NCBI RefSeq assembly: GCF_003096095.1
Contig: NZ_CP015453.1
Span: forward strand, 496,001 to 560,000
Length of the DNA: 64,000 nt
Direction: 5' to 3'
From: Dietzia psychralcaliphila
GTDB lineage: Bacteria > Actinomycetota > Actinomycetes > Mycobacteriales > Mycobacteriaceae
The notes beneath the pieces are model-generated. The model made no database searches. It saw nothing but the letters and a program-made list of their open reading frames with translations, and was not told the origin of the DNA. Below are positions 34,795 to 43,766 of the stretch, piece after piece. A program made the translations under genes and the position numbers. The number at the start of each line of letters is the position of its first letter. The stretch's first letter is position 1.

Positions 34795-36518
34795 CCGAGC
34801 ACCGCCTGGACGTATCCGGTCGGGTCGTACAGGTTGGCGGCCGCGGTCCCGGACAGCTCCAGGAGCATCTGACCACCCAGCCCCAGTGCCAACGTCACCA
34901 CGGCCAGCGCCAGTGCGGGCGCAGCGAGTCCCAGGCCGATCCGGCGACCCGGGGGCACCATGACGGGGTCGGGGGACCCGGCCTCCGCGGTGGTGGCGGC
35001 CCTGGTGGCGGTGCCGGCCGTGGCGGTGAAAGCTGTGGTGCCAGCGCCGGTCGTGGCGGGACCTGCGGCGGTACCCGTGGCGGAGACGCCGGTCGCGATC
35101 CCGTCGGCTCCGGTCGTGATCCCGTCGGCTCCGGCCCGATCCCGCCCGTCGGGGATCCCCGGGGCGTCGGAGTAGGCCGGATCCATCCCCGCGGGCAGCG
35201 TGCGGGAGTCGGTGGCGGTGGGTTCGCCGAGGAAGATCCCCGTCCAGATCTTGAGCATCGACAGCAGGGTGAGGATGCTGACCGCCACGGCGACGGCCGC
35301 GGCGGCGATCTGGCCGGCGTCGAGGGCGGCGATGATCAGGCTGAGCTTGGCCACGAACCCGGAGAAGGGCGGGATCCCTGCCAGCGACATGGCGGAGGCG
35401 AAGAAGGCGATCGCGATGAGGGGTTCGGTCTTGGCCAGTCCCGAGAGCTGCCCGAGTCGCCTGGGACCGTAGCGCACCTCGATCGCGCCGATCGCCAGGA
35501 ACAGCCCGGCCTTGACGATCATGTGGTGCAGCAGATAGAAGATGCCGGCGGTCAGACCGAGGGGCCCGAACAGGGCCACCCCGAGCAGGATGTACCCGAT
35601 CTGGCTGACCATGTGGAACGCGAGGATTGAGCGCGGGGCGGCCTCGCCCACCGCGCCCAGTACGCCGATCAGCATGGTGGCCGAGAACACGACCACGCCC
35701 ACCCAGAGGTAGCGCGAGTCGCCGTCGAAGATCACCGCGTAGACGCGGTAGATCGCGTAGATCGCGATCTTGGTGTGCAGGCCGGAGAACATCGCGGTCA
35801 CGGCGGGGGACATCTTGGGGTACGCCCGCGCCAGCCACCCGTGTACGGGGACCACGGCGGCCTTGATCGCGAGCGCGAACAGCACCAGTGCGGTGGCCAC
35901 GGCCACGCCGGTGTCCTCCGAGGCGGCCCCGTGGAGTTCGGCGATGTTGACGGTCCCCGTCAACCCGTAGATCAGGGCCACGCCGATCAGCAGGATGGTG
36001 GAGGCGAGCAGGTTGACCGAGATGTAGAGGCGCGAGGCCGCGACGCCGGCCGCACTGGCCCGCCCGGACCGGGTGATCATCATGAGCCCGTAGGAGGGCA
36101 GGAGCATGACCTCGACAAAGACGAAGAAGTTGAACAGGTCCCCCGTGAGCAGGGCGCCGTTGACGCCGGCGGTCACGAGCAGCACCAGCGCCGGGTAGAA
36201 CCTCTTGAACGCCTCCCCGGCCGCCACGGCGAAGGCCGCGCACGTGAGCGTCAACAGACTCGTCACGGTGAGCATGAGCGCGGAGAACATGTCCAGCACG
36301 AACGGGATGGCCACCCCGGGGGCCCACAGCGCGACCTGGTGCACCACGACCGAACCGTCCGACACCCACGGCACGGTGGCGATCGCCGCGGCCAACTGTG
36401 CCACGAGGACGGTGAACAGGACGGTCAGGACGAGCCGCGTCCTCGAGGCGACCGCGACGAGCAGGCCCGCCGTCAGCAACGGCACGGCGACGAACAGGGT
36501 GAGGGCGGACTCCAGCAT
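34791..36518 (-). CDS. mrpD: Mrp antiporter subunit MrpD with Ala/Thr/Gly-rich insert
   Basis: A 575-residue proton-translocating subunit related to complex I NuoM/NuoN. The LLTGDLFNFFVFVEVMLLPSYG region (about 125) contains the essential Glu; the lysine in LFALAIKAAVVPVHGWLARAYP (about 215) and HHMIVKAG (about 328) are conserved too. An unusual low-complexity insertion lies at residues about 431-519 with GADGITTGADGIATG repeats, before the last membrane helix; MrpD is normally about 500 residues. Overlap with mrpC is 1 bp (TGATG), with mrpE 4 bp. Confidence 0.9.
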   Translation of the reverse strand: MLESALTLFVAVPLLTAGLLVAVASRTRLVLTVLFTVLVAQLAAAIATVPWVSDGSVVVHQVALWAPGVAIPFVLDMFSALMLTVTSLLTLTCAAFAVAAGEAFKRFYPALVLLVTAGVNGALLTGDLFNFFVFVEVMLLPSYGLMMITRSGRASAAGVAASRLYISVNLLASTILLIGVALIYGLTGTVNIAELHGAASEDTGVAVATALVLFALAIKAAVVPVHGWLARAYPKMSPAVTAMFSGLHTKIAIYAIYRVYAVIFDGDSRYLWVGVVVFSATMLIGVLGAVGEAAPRSILAFHMVSQIGYILLGVALFGPLGLTAGIFYLLHHMIVKAGLFLAIGAIEVRYGPRRLGQLSGLAKTEPLIAIAFFASAMSLAGIPPFSGFVAKLSLIIAALDAGQIAAAAVAVAVSILTLLSMLKIWTGIFLGEPTATDSRTLPAGMDPAYSDAPGIPDGRDRAGADGITTGADGIATGVSATGTAAGPATTGAGTTAFTATAGTATRAATTAEAGSPDPVMVPPGRRIGLGLAAPALALAVVTLALGLGGQMLLELSGTAAANLYDPTGYVQAVLG

Positions 36519-36931
36519 CACCGGTGGACCCCTTCCGCGTCGTGGTTCGTCGGCTCGTCGGGCTCCGGGTCCTCCGGGTGCGCCCCGCCCGGGATCTCCG
36601 GGAGGAGGTCCAGGTGGTCGAGGTCGCCCACGTCGGTGTCGTCGTCGTCCCCGCCGATCACCGCCAGCACGAGCAGGTAGATGGTGATGGCGAAGGCGAT
36701 GACGATGGCGGTGAGCACGAACGCCTGCGGCAGACCGTCGGCTGTCAGTGCCGGGTCGGGGTCGGCCACCAGCGGTTCCTCGCGTCGTGAGGCCCCGCCG
36801 GCGGCCATGATCGTCAGGTGCGCGGCGTGACTGAGCAGGATGAACCCCAGGATCACCCGGACCATCCCGCGTTGCAGGACGAGGAAGACGAAGCCGGCCA
36901 TCAGGACGCCGACGGAGATCGCGAGGGTCAT
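36518..36931 (-). CDS. mrpC: Mrp antiporter subunit MrpC
   Basis: A 137-residue NuoK-like subunit with three helices and the core GFILLSHAAHLTIMAAG plus LPQAFVLTAIVIAFA. The C-terminus is an acidic tail (DDDDTDVGDLDHLD). Overlaps mrpA by 4 bp. Confidence 0.88.
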   Translation of the reverse strand: MTLAISVGVLMAGFVFLVLQRGMVRVILGFILLSHAAHLTIMAAGGASRREEPLVADPDPALTADGLPQAFVLTAIVIAFAITIYLLVLAVIGGDDDDTDVGDLDHLDLLPEIPGGAHPEDPEPDEPTNHDAEGVHR

Positions 36932-39765
36932 GCCTGTACCTCCCTGTTGTCGGCGGTGTCCACGGTCGGCTGGTCGTCCCCGGTCGGTTCCGAATCCCCG
37001 GTGGTCTCGTCGCTCCGGTCATCTCCGCCGAGCTTGTCGATCGCCGCCATGATCACACCGAGGACGGCCAGGTAGACGCCCACGTCGAAGACGAGCGCGG
37101 TGGTGAGGTGCACGTCGCCGAGGTAGGCGTGCAGCGGCAGCAGGAACGAGCCGTCCACGAAGCCCGCCAGGCCCGTGACCACGCCGATGATCACACCCGC
37201 CGCGATGACCGCGACGTACGGCACCCGGATCCGCGCCGCCTCGTCGCTCGGTGCGCGCAGGTAGTAGATCGCGATCCCGGCCCCGCCGATGAGCGCGGAG
37301 TTGAAGCCTCCGCCGGGGGCATTGTGGCCGCGGACGAGGAAGTAGAGCGAGAGCAGCACGATCAGGGGGCCGAGGATCCGGGCGAACGTGCGCAGGAAGA
37401 CCCCGTTGTCCCCGGCGGACAGGAGCGGGGAGTCCGCGGGGACGGCGAGCGGAACCTCGCGTCGGGGTAGGGCGCGCCTGGCGTGCAGTGCCAGGATCAC
37501 CGCGAGTCCGGCCACCCCGAGCACGGTGAGCTCGCCGAGGGTGTCCAGCGCCCGGTAGTCCACCAGGACGGTGTTGACCACGTTGATGCCGCCGGTGTCC
37601 TCCTCCGCGTTGTCGAGGAAGTACCGCCCGACGTCGGAGAGTTCGCGGCGACCCGTCATGGCCCACACCGCCGCGCCCGAGGCCAGGCCGACCACGATCG
37701 CGATGGCGGCGCTGAGGAGCGTGCGCGAGCGGGAGACCGTGTGGAAGGCACGGGGGAGACGTTGGAGGACCAGGACGATGACGACGACGGTGAGGACCTC
37801 GACGAGCAACTGCGTCAACGCCACGTCGACCGCGCCGAGCGTGAAGAACCACAGCGCCATGGCGAACCCGACGATCCCGACGTTCGCGACGGCACCGAGA
37901 CGGGAGCGGGAGACGACCATGGCCGCGGTCCCCACCACGAGGAGTACCACCACGATCCAGTCCTCCACCCGGACGGGCGACCCCACCTCGGGGTCGGGCC
38001 GGACGGTCGCGACACCCACGGCAGCCAGGGCGACCAGCACCAGCAGGACGGCCCAGACGTGCCGGGAGATCCGGTCCGTCCGGGTCACGTCACCCACGCG
38101 CGCCCCGCCCGCGATGACCCAGCGGCGCAGCGCGTCGACCGTGGCCACGCCGGTGATGGGCGCGAGCTCACGGTCGAGGAAGCGGTCCACCGGATGGCGC
38201 ACCAGGACCAGCACGATCCCGAACGTGATCACGACCATCGACATGAACAGTTCCGGCGCGAAGCCGTGCCAGAGCCCGAGGTCCGTCTCGTAGCCCTCGC
38301 CGATGGATGCGCGAGCGGCGGCCGCGACCGCGGGCTCGAGGAGGAAACCGGTGAGACCGAGCACCAACCCCAGCACCGCGGGCAGCGCGGCGGGGAGGAA
38401 GAACGACGCGTGGGGCGCCTCGATGGTCTCCGGGGTGCTGTGCACCGGCTCGGGCCCCGGCCTGGCCGGCGGACCGTGGGTGACGAACCCACCGAGCAGG
38501 AAGCGCGCGGAGTAGGCGAACGTGAAGGTGGCCGCGAACACGGCCAGGGCGCCGAGCGCGGGTCCGGTCCACGCGGCTCCCGGCGCGTCGAGCATGCTCT
38601 TGAACATCCACTCCTTGGACACGAAGCCCAGTAGTGGGGGCAGTCCGGCCATCGACGCCGCGGCCAGGCCCACGCCGATCGCCGTGCCGGGCATGATGCG
38701 GTAGAGCCGCGGGAGACCGCTCATGGCGCGGGTGCCGGTCTGTTGGTCGACGACGCCCACGAACATGAACAGCGAGGACTTGAACAGCGCGTGGGCGATG
38801 GTGTGCACGATCGCGGCGACCATCGCGGCCGGGGTGCCCACACCGATCGTCGCCACCAGGAATCCCAGCTGGCTGATCGTCGAGTAGGCCAGCAGCTCCT
38901 TGAGGTCGTCCCGCTGCATCGCGAACACGGCGCCGAGCACCGCGGTGGTCATGCCACAGGTGATGAGCAGCAGGTTCCACACCGGAACGTCGTGCAGCGC
39001 CTCGGAGAACCGCAGCAGCAGGTAGATGCCGGCCTTGACCATGGCCGCGGCGTGCAGGTACGCACTGACCGGGGTCGCCGCGACCATCGCGTCCGGCAAC
39101 CACGCCTGGAACGGGAACTGCGCGGACTTGGTGAAGGCGGCCATGGCGATCAGCACGGCGATCACGGCCGCGAAACCGGGGTCGGCCGACCACACCGGAT
39201 CGGTCAGGATGTCCGACAGGACGGTGGTGCCGGTGCGGACGACCATGAGCGCGGCGGCGGTGAGCAGGCAGAGACCGCCCGCGACGGTGACGAGCAGAGT
39301 CCGTACCGCGGGCTGCGTCCCCTTGGGTCCCGCGAGGGTGATGAGGAAGAACGAGCAGAGGGTCGTGAATTCCCAGGCGACGAACAGCAGGACCACGTCG
39401 TCCGCCAGGACGAGCCCGAGCATGGACGCCGCGAACAGGGTCATCAGGCCGTAGTAGCCACCGTGGCCGCCGCCGCGGCCGAGGTACCGGGACGAGTAGG
39501 CCATCACGATGGCACCGATCCCGAGGACGATCATGGTGAACACGCGGGCCAGCGGGTCGAGCGACAGTCGGAGCTCGACGCCCAGCGCGGGCATCCACGG
39601 GGTCGTGGACACGGTGTCGACCGGGACGGCGAACCAGATGTACAGGGCGAGGCCCCCGAGCATCGCCGCGAGCGGCCAACCGGCGTCCCGCCCCATGACG
39701 CGGGCCAGCAACGGTGAGATAGCCGCGATGCCGAAGGCCACTACGAGGGCGAGGGTCAAGGTCAC
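36928..39765 (-). CDS. mrpA: Fused Mrp antiporter subunit MrpAB
   Basis: A 945-residue subunit joining MrpA (NuoL-like, residues about 1-620) with the DUF4040/MrpB segments (about 620-905). FVAWEFTTLCSF contains the essential Glu near residue 130; the conserved Lys and His lie in AAFTKSAQFPFQAWLPDAM near 209-227 and HTIAHALFKSSLFM near 315. The MrpB part shows HNAPGGGFNSALIGGAG near 829. The fusion is normal for actinobacteria. GTG start at 39765; divergent from the YhgE-like gene with only 116 bp between. First gene of mrpA-mgtE. Confidence 0.92.
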   Translation of the reverse strand: MTLTLALVVAFGIAAISPLLARVMGRDAGWPLAAMLGGLALYIWFAVPVDTVSTTPWMPALGVELRLSLDPLARVFTMIVLGIGAIVMAYSSRYLGRGGGHGGYYGLMTLFAASMLGLVLADDVVLLFVAWEFTTLCSFFLITLAGPKGTQPAVRTLLVTVAGGLCLLTAAALMVVRTGTTVLSDILTDPVWSADPGFAAVIAVLIAMAAFTKSAQFPFQAWLPDAMVAATPVSAYLHAAAMVKAGIYLLLRFSEALHDVPVWNLLLITCGMTTAVLGAVFAMQRDDLKELLAYSTISQLGFLVATIGVGTPAAMVAAIVHTIAHALFKSSLFMFVGVVDQQTGTRAMSGLPRLYRIMPGTAIGVGLAAASMAGLPPLLGFVSKEWMFKSMLDAPGAAWTGPALGALAVFAATFTFAYSARFLLGGFVTHGPPARPGPEPVHSTPETIEAPHASFFLPAALPAVLGLVLGLTGFLLEPAVAAAARASIGEGYETDLGLWHGFAPELFMSMVVITFGIVLVLVRHPVDRFLDRELAPITGVATVDALRRWVIAGGARVGDVTRTDRISRHVWAVLLVLVALAAVGVATVRPDPEVGSPVRVEDWIVVVLLVVGTAAMVVSRSRLGAVANVGIVGFAMALWFFTLGAVDVALTQLLVEVLTVVVIVLVLQRLPRAFHTVSRSRTLLSAAIAIVVGLASGAAVWAMTGRRELSDVGRYFLDNAEEDTGGINVVNTVLVDYRALDTLGELTVLGVAGLAVILALHARRALPRREVPLAVPADSPLLSAGDNGVFLRTFARILGPLIVLLSLYFLVRGHNAPGGGFNSALIGGAGIAIYYLRAPSDEAARIRVPYVAVIAAGVIIGVVTGLAGFVDGSFLLPLHAYLGDVHLTTALVFDVGVYLAVLGVIMAAIDKLGGDDRSDETTGDSEPTGDDQPTVDTADNREVQA

Positions 39766-39881
39766 GTGCCGTTGGCTCCGCTGCTGGTCGAGGTGGGCGT
39801 CGGAACAGACCCGTGGGTACCGAGCCCGCCGGGCCAGGCTAACACTGTCCTCCCCGGCGGATTCGGGCAGGATTCCGGGGC

Positions 39882-41474
39882 ATGCCGAATGACCTGCGGG
39901 AACGAGTGCTCTATGTCACTAACATCCACGGCATGCCCCCCACCCCCGATGCAGCCGACCGCGTGGAGGACGCCGACGACGGACCTCGCACCACCGAGTT
40001 CGGCCGTGTGGACGCCCCGGTGACCACGCCGGCGGACGGCCACGTGGTCGACCCGGTGACCACGCCGGTGGATGACCCGGCTCCCGCACCCCCCGCCGCC
40101 CCGGGACCCGGTCGGCGGGTCCTCGCACTGGTGGTGCTGGTCCTGCCGCTGATCCTGGCGGCGTTGTGGGCGGCCGTCGGCCCCGCCCCGACCGAGGACG
40201 CCGACCGCGCCGGTGCGGGCGGACCACTCCAATCCGCGCTCGCCGACGCCTCGGCCCAGTCGACCTTCACCAGAGCCGGGGCGGAGCAGCTCCGGAGCGG
40301 GTCGGCCGAATTGGCGGACGGTGCCGAGCAGATGCGCGCGGGTGGCGCGGAACTCGCGAACGGGATGGACCAGCTCCAGTCGGCGATCGGACAGGCGGGC
40401 ACCGGTGCGACCGAGGTCGCCGGGGGAGTGCGGGAGGTCGTCGGTGCGGTCCGCGGCGTGGCGGTGATCCAGGGCCAGGTCTCGACCGCGATCGACGACG
40501 CGCTGGGGCGCCTGGAGGGCGACGCGCCCGAGGTGGTCCGGGCCAGGGAGGCCCTCACCGGTCTGCAACAACAGCTCGCCACCCAGGGGATGGGGCAGGG
40601 GACACTCGACGGACTCGACGCGCTGGAGGGCGGGGCCGACGAGCTCGCACGCCAGCTCTCGGCGCCGGGAGCCCCCCTGCGGGACGGCGTCTTCCAGGTG
40701 ACGCGCGGGTCGCACGAACTGCGGGACGGGGCCGCGGAGCTCGCCGCCGGGACCGGGGAACTGCGCGACGGTGCCGCCGATGTCGCCGGGTCCGCGGAAC
40801 GGACCGACGACGCGATCGGCCGGGCCGGGCGGGCCCTGGCCGCCGAGCGCGGCGACGCCGGGGCCGCCGCCGCGGAGGCCGCCGACGACTCACAGCGCCG
40901 CACCTCGGCGGGGATCCTCGCCCTGGCCGCGGCGGCGGTGCTGGGAGCCCTGCTCGTCAACCTGGTCCGCCGGCCCGGCTCCGGCATCACCGAGCCGGTC
41001 CTCGCACTGGCCGTGTTGTCCGCGGGCCTGTCCGCGTGGGCCCTCGCCACGGCGGACGCGCCGACTGTCGCCACCGCGGCGGCCGTGGTGGGACTGATCC
41101 TCCTCGTCGTCGTCGCCTCGTCGGTCCTGTGGCACGCACTGACCGTCGTGCTCGGCACCTGGCCGGGCCGTGTGGTGGGACTATTCGTGGCGGCCGCCTC
41201 GATCGGCGTCGCCTGGTGGGTGTGGGTGTCCGGAGGCGCACCGACCGCCGCGCTGACGGCGGTGTCGGGCACCCCGACCGGTCAGGCCACCGCGGCGCTG
41301 GACGCTGTCTTGCTGGGCGGCTCGCCCACGGTGGCGTGGACGGGTGCCGCGGTGCTCGCCGCGGTGGCCCTGTGTGCCGGTCTGGCGGCCGGGATCTGCG
41401 GGCAGCGGCCCGTCAGCCGCGCTCGCCGGCTGCCGACGTGGTCTCGAGAGGGGCGTCCACGCCGCCGTCGGTGA
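39882..41474 (+). CDS. YhgE/Pip-like membrane protein with heptad repeats
   Basis: A 530-residue protein: a Pro/Thr/Val-rich cytoplasmic segment with a TTPADGHVVDPVTTPVDD repeat, a helix at about residues 80-100, an extracellular stretch (about 125-335) of 7-residue repeats of the form GAEELxxG (RSGSAELADGAEQM, RDGAAELAAGTGEL), then several helices up to the end. The repeats match those of YhgE/Pip phage-infection-protein-like families, which may take part in secretion. An alternative start is the ATG at 39933. Its 3' end overlaps the acyl-CoA dehydrogenase gene by 62 bp. Confidence 0.7.
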   Translation: MPNDLRERVLYVTNIHGMPPTPDAADRVEDADDGPRTTEFGRVDAPVTTPADGHVVDPVTTPVDDPAPAPPAAPGPGRRVLALVVLVLPLILAALWAAVGPAPTEDADRAGAGGPLQSALADASAQSTFTRAGAEQLRSGSAELADGAEQMRAGGAELANGMDQLQSAIGQAGTGATEVAGGVREVVGAVRGVAVIQGQVSTAIDDALGRLEGDAPEVVRAREALTGLQQQLATQGMGQGTLDGLDALEGGADELARQLSAPGAPLRDGVFQVTRGSHELRDGAAELAAGTGELRDGAADVAGSAERTDDAIGRAGRALAAERGDAGAAAAEAADDSQRRTSAGILALAAAAVLGALLVNLVRRPGSGITEPVLALAVLSAGLSAWALATADAPTVATAAAVVGLILLVVVASSVLWHALTVVLGTWPGRVVGLFVAAASIGVAWWVWVSGGAPTAALTAVSGTPTGQATAALDAVLLGGSPTVAWTGAAVLAAVALCAGLAAGICGQRPVSRARRLPTWSREGRPRRRR

Positions 41475-43494
41475 GCATCGGGACGTCAAAGACGAACTCG
41501 GGGATCGCGAAGGCGTCCACCAGCGTGCGCGCCTTGCCGGCGAGCTTGGTGCACAGGCGGTTGTGGGCGGCGGTCGCGGCCTTGGTGCGCTCGGTCGTCA
41601 GACGGTTGTGCTCGAGGAACCACCCCTTGTCGCGGTCCACGATGTCCAGGACGTAGAGGTCGCACAGCGTCCCCAGGACCTTCTTGGCCTCCGGGTCCTC
41701 GCACGCGTCCACCGCCTCGGCGAAGCGGGCGAACACCCAGCTGTCCATGTGCGCGCGCCCGGCCTGCAGCATGTGGTCCTGGGCCGAGTTGAACACCTTG
41801 AACGCCGCCGAACCGTCCTCGCCCTGCGCCTTGCGCAGACGCCGCGCGACCGTCTCCAGCAGGTGCTCCTCGCGGTCGACCAGCAGCTCGAGCTGGTTGC
41901 CGCGGTCGAGCAGGTCGGTGTGCTCGCGGTCGGTCACCGTGTCGATGAGCTTCTGCCACAGCGTGGACGCGCGGGCCTTCTCCTGCACCACGTCGACCGC
42001 GGTGGTGAGGGCGAACGCCACGGTCTCGCGCTGGTCCATATCGCCGAACTCCGCGGCGTAGGCGCCGAGCAGCTCCTTGGCCACCAGCTGCGTGAGCACC
42101 ACGTTGTCGCCCTCGAACGTCGAGAAGACGTCGCAGTCCTTCCGCATCTCGGTGAGCAGGTTCTCGGACATGTACCCGGCGCCGCCACAGGCCAGGCGGG
42201 CCTCGATGATGGTGTCGTTGGCGAACCCCGTCACGGTGGCCTTGATGCCCGCGGCGTGGGATTCCATCTCCCGCCGCCGCTCGGCGTCGAAGGCGTCCGG
42301 GTTCTTCTCGAACTCGTGGAGCTCGGCGACGATCGCGTTCTGGGCGCACGCGTAGGCGTAGGCGCGGGCCACCCGCGGCATGAGCCGACGCTGGTGCTCG
42401 CGGTACTCCAGCAGCGGGATGCCCTTGCCGGTCTCCGGGTGGTCGAACTGGCGGCGGACCAGCGAGTACCGCACCGCCAGTGCCAGCGAGGTCCGGGCCG
42501 CGGCTCCCGCGGCCGCACCCACCGACACCCGACCGCGGATCAAGGTGCCGAGCATGGTGAAGAAGCGGCCACCGACCGAGTCGATGGGCGACGAGTACTC
42601 GCCGCTGGCGTCGACGGCACCGAACCGGTCGAGCAGCGCCTCCCGGGGCACACGGACGTGGTCGAACATGATCTTGCCGTTGTCCACGCCGAGCAGCCCG
42701 CCCTTGTGTCCGTGGTCGGTCGTCGTGACACCCGGCAGGTCGTTCCCGTCCTCGTCCCGGATCGGCACCAACAGGCAGTGGACGCCGTGGCGGAGCTCCT
42801 CACCGTTCTCGGCGTGGGTGATGAGCTGCGCGAACACCGCGGCCATGGAGCCGTCGCGGGCCGCGTTGCCGATGTACCACTTCTCGGAACTCGGAGTGGG
42901 GGAGTGGACGACGAACTCGCCGGTCTCCGTGTCGAAGGTCGCGGTGGTCTCGAGGTTCTGCACGTCCGAACCCCCGCCGAGTTCGGTCATGGCGAAGCAG
43001 CCCATGAGGTCGAGGGACATGACGCCCGGCAGGTACTTCTTACGCGTCTCGTCATCACCGAGATTGGCGATCGCCCCGCCGAACAGACCCCACTGGACAC
43101 CGGCCTTGACCATCAGTGACAGATCCAGGTGGCCGAGCATCTCGAAGGAGGTCAGCGCCCCACCGGTGTCCCCGGTGCCGCCGTCCTCGGTGCGGAACCC
43201 CAGTCCGGGCATACCCGAGTCGGCCAGGCGCCTCATCTGGTCGAGCACATGACTGCGGTGCTCCTCCATGCTCACCCCGATCGGGTTGAGCATGTCCGGG
43301 GTCATCGCCTCCCGCGTCATCCGGCGCGCGTCCGCCCAGCGGCCGTCGAGGACCTTCTGGAGCCCGGCGGCGAGGGCGGGGTCCCCCTGGCCGGTGGTGG
43401 TGATCCGGCCGTAGTGGGGATGGCCAGCGGAAGTCGTCTGGGGGGCCGCCGCACCGGGCGCGGCGGCGTTCTGGACGTCGGTCTGGGAGGTCAT
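41413..43494 (-). CDS. Large acyl-CoA dehydrogenase/oxidase family protein
   Basis: A 693-residue FAD enzyme of the large ACAD/ACOX-like branch, about 300 residues longer than a standard acyl-CoA dehydrogenase. The substrate- and FAD-binding loops appear as GCFAMTELGGGSDVQN (about 164-179) and WYIGNAA (about 207). The catalytic base is probably the Glu of STFEGDNVVLTQL (about 462). The C-terminal 200 residues are helical, as in acyl-CoA oxidases. It oxidises an acyl-CoA, chain length unknown. Monocistronic, convergent with the YhgE-like gene. Confidence 0.85.
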   Translation of the reverse strand: MTSQTDVQNAAAPGAAAPQTTSAGHPHYGRITTTGQGDPALAAGLQKVLDGRWADARRMTREAMTPDMLNPIGVSMEEHRSHVLDQMRRLADSGMPGLGFRTEDGGTGDTGGALTSFEMLGHLDLSLMVKAGVQWGLFGGAIANLGDDETRKKYLPGVMSLDLMGCFAMTELGGGSDVQNLETTATFDTETGEFVVHSPTPSSEKWYIGNAARDGSMAAVFAQLITHAENGEELRHGVHCLLVPIRDEDGNDLPGVTTTDHGHKGGLLGVDNGKIMFDHVRVPREALLDRFGAVDASGEYSSPIDSVGGRFFTMLGTLIRGRVSVGAAAGAAARTSLALAVRYSLVRRQFDHPETGKGIPLLEYREHQRRLMPRVARAYAYACAQNAIVAELHEFEKNPDAFDAERRREMESHAAGIKATVTGFANDTIIEARLACGGAGYMSENLLTEMRKDCDVFSTFEGDNVVLTQLVAKELLGAYAAEFGDMDQRETVAFALTTAVDVVQEKARASTLWQKLIDTVTDREHTDLLDRGNQLELLVDREEHLLETVARRLRKAQGEDGSAAFKVFNSAQDHMLQAGRAHMDSWVFARFAEAVDACEDPEAKKVLGTLCDLYVLDIVDRDKGWFLEHNRLTTERTKAATAAHNRLCTKLAGKARTLVDAFAIPEFVFDVPMLTDGGVDAPLETTSAAGERG

Positions 43495-43584
43495 GACACG
43501 ACTCTACGGATCGTTCACGCCGATTTGCACCGGTAGCGCGGCCCCGTAGCGGCCGGGCCGGGCAGCAAGTGACCCGCAAATGAC

Positions 43585-43618
43585 CGAGGTCCCGGACCGT
43601 GAACGGTCCGGGACCTCG
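43585..43618 (-). terminator. Terminator of tRNA-Pro
   Basis: A perfect 16-bp stem (CGAGGTCCCGGACCGT at 43585-43600 and its complement at 43603-43618) with a 2-nt formal loop, starting 5 bp beyond the tRNA 3' end on the minus strand. A GTCATTT tract follows. Confidence 0.8.
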
Positions 43619-43623
43619 CATTG

Positions 43624-43697
<74 letters not shown>

Positions 43698-43766
43698 GTG
43701 ACAACGAGGGATACTCTAGCGTCCCGCCGGCTGATTCGCGAAACCGGGGTGGTTCGCGAAACCGGG

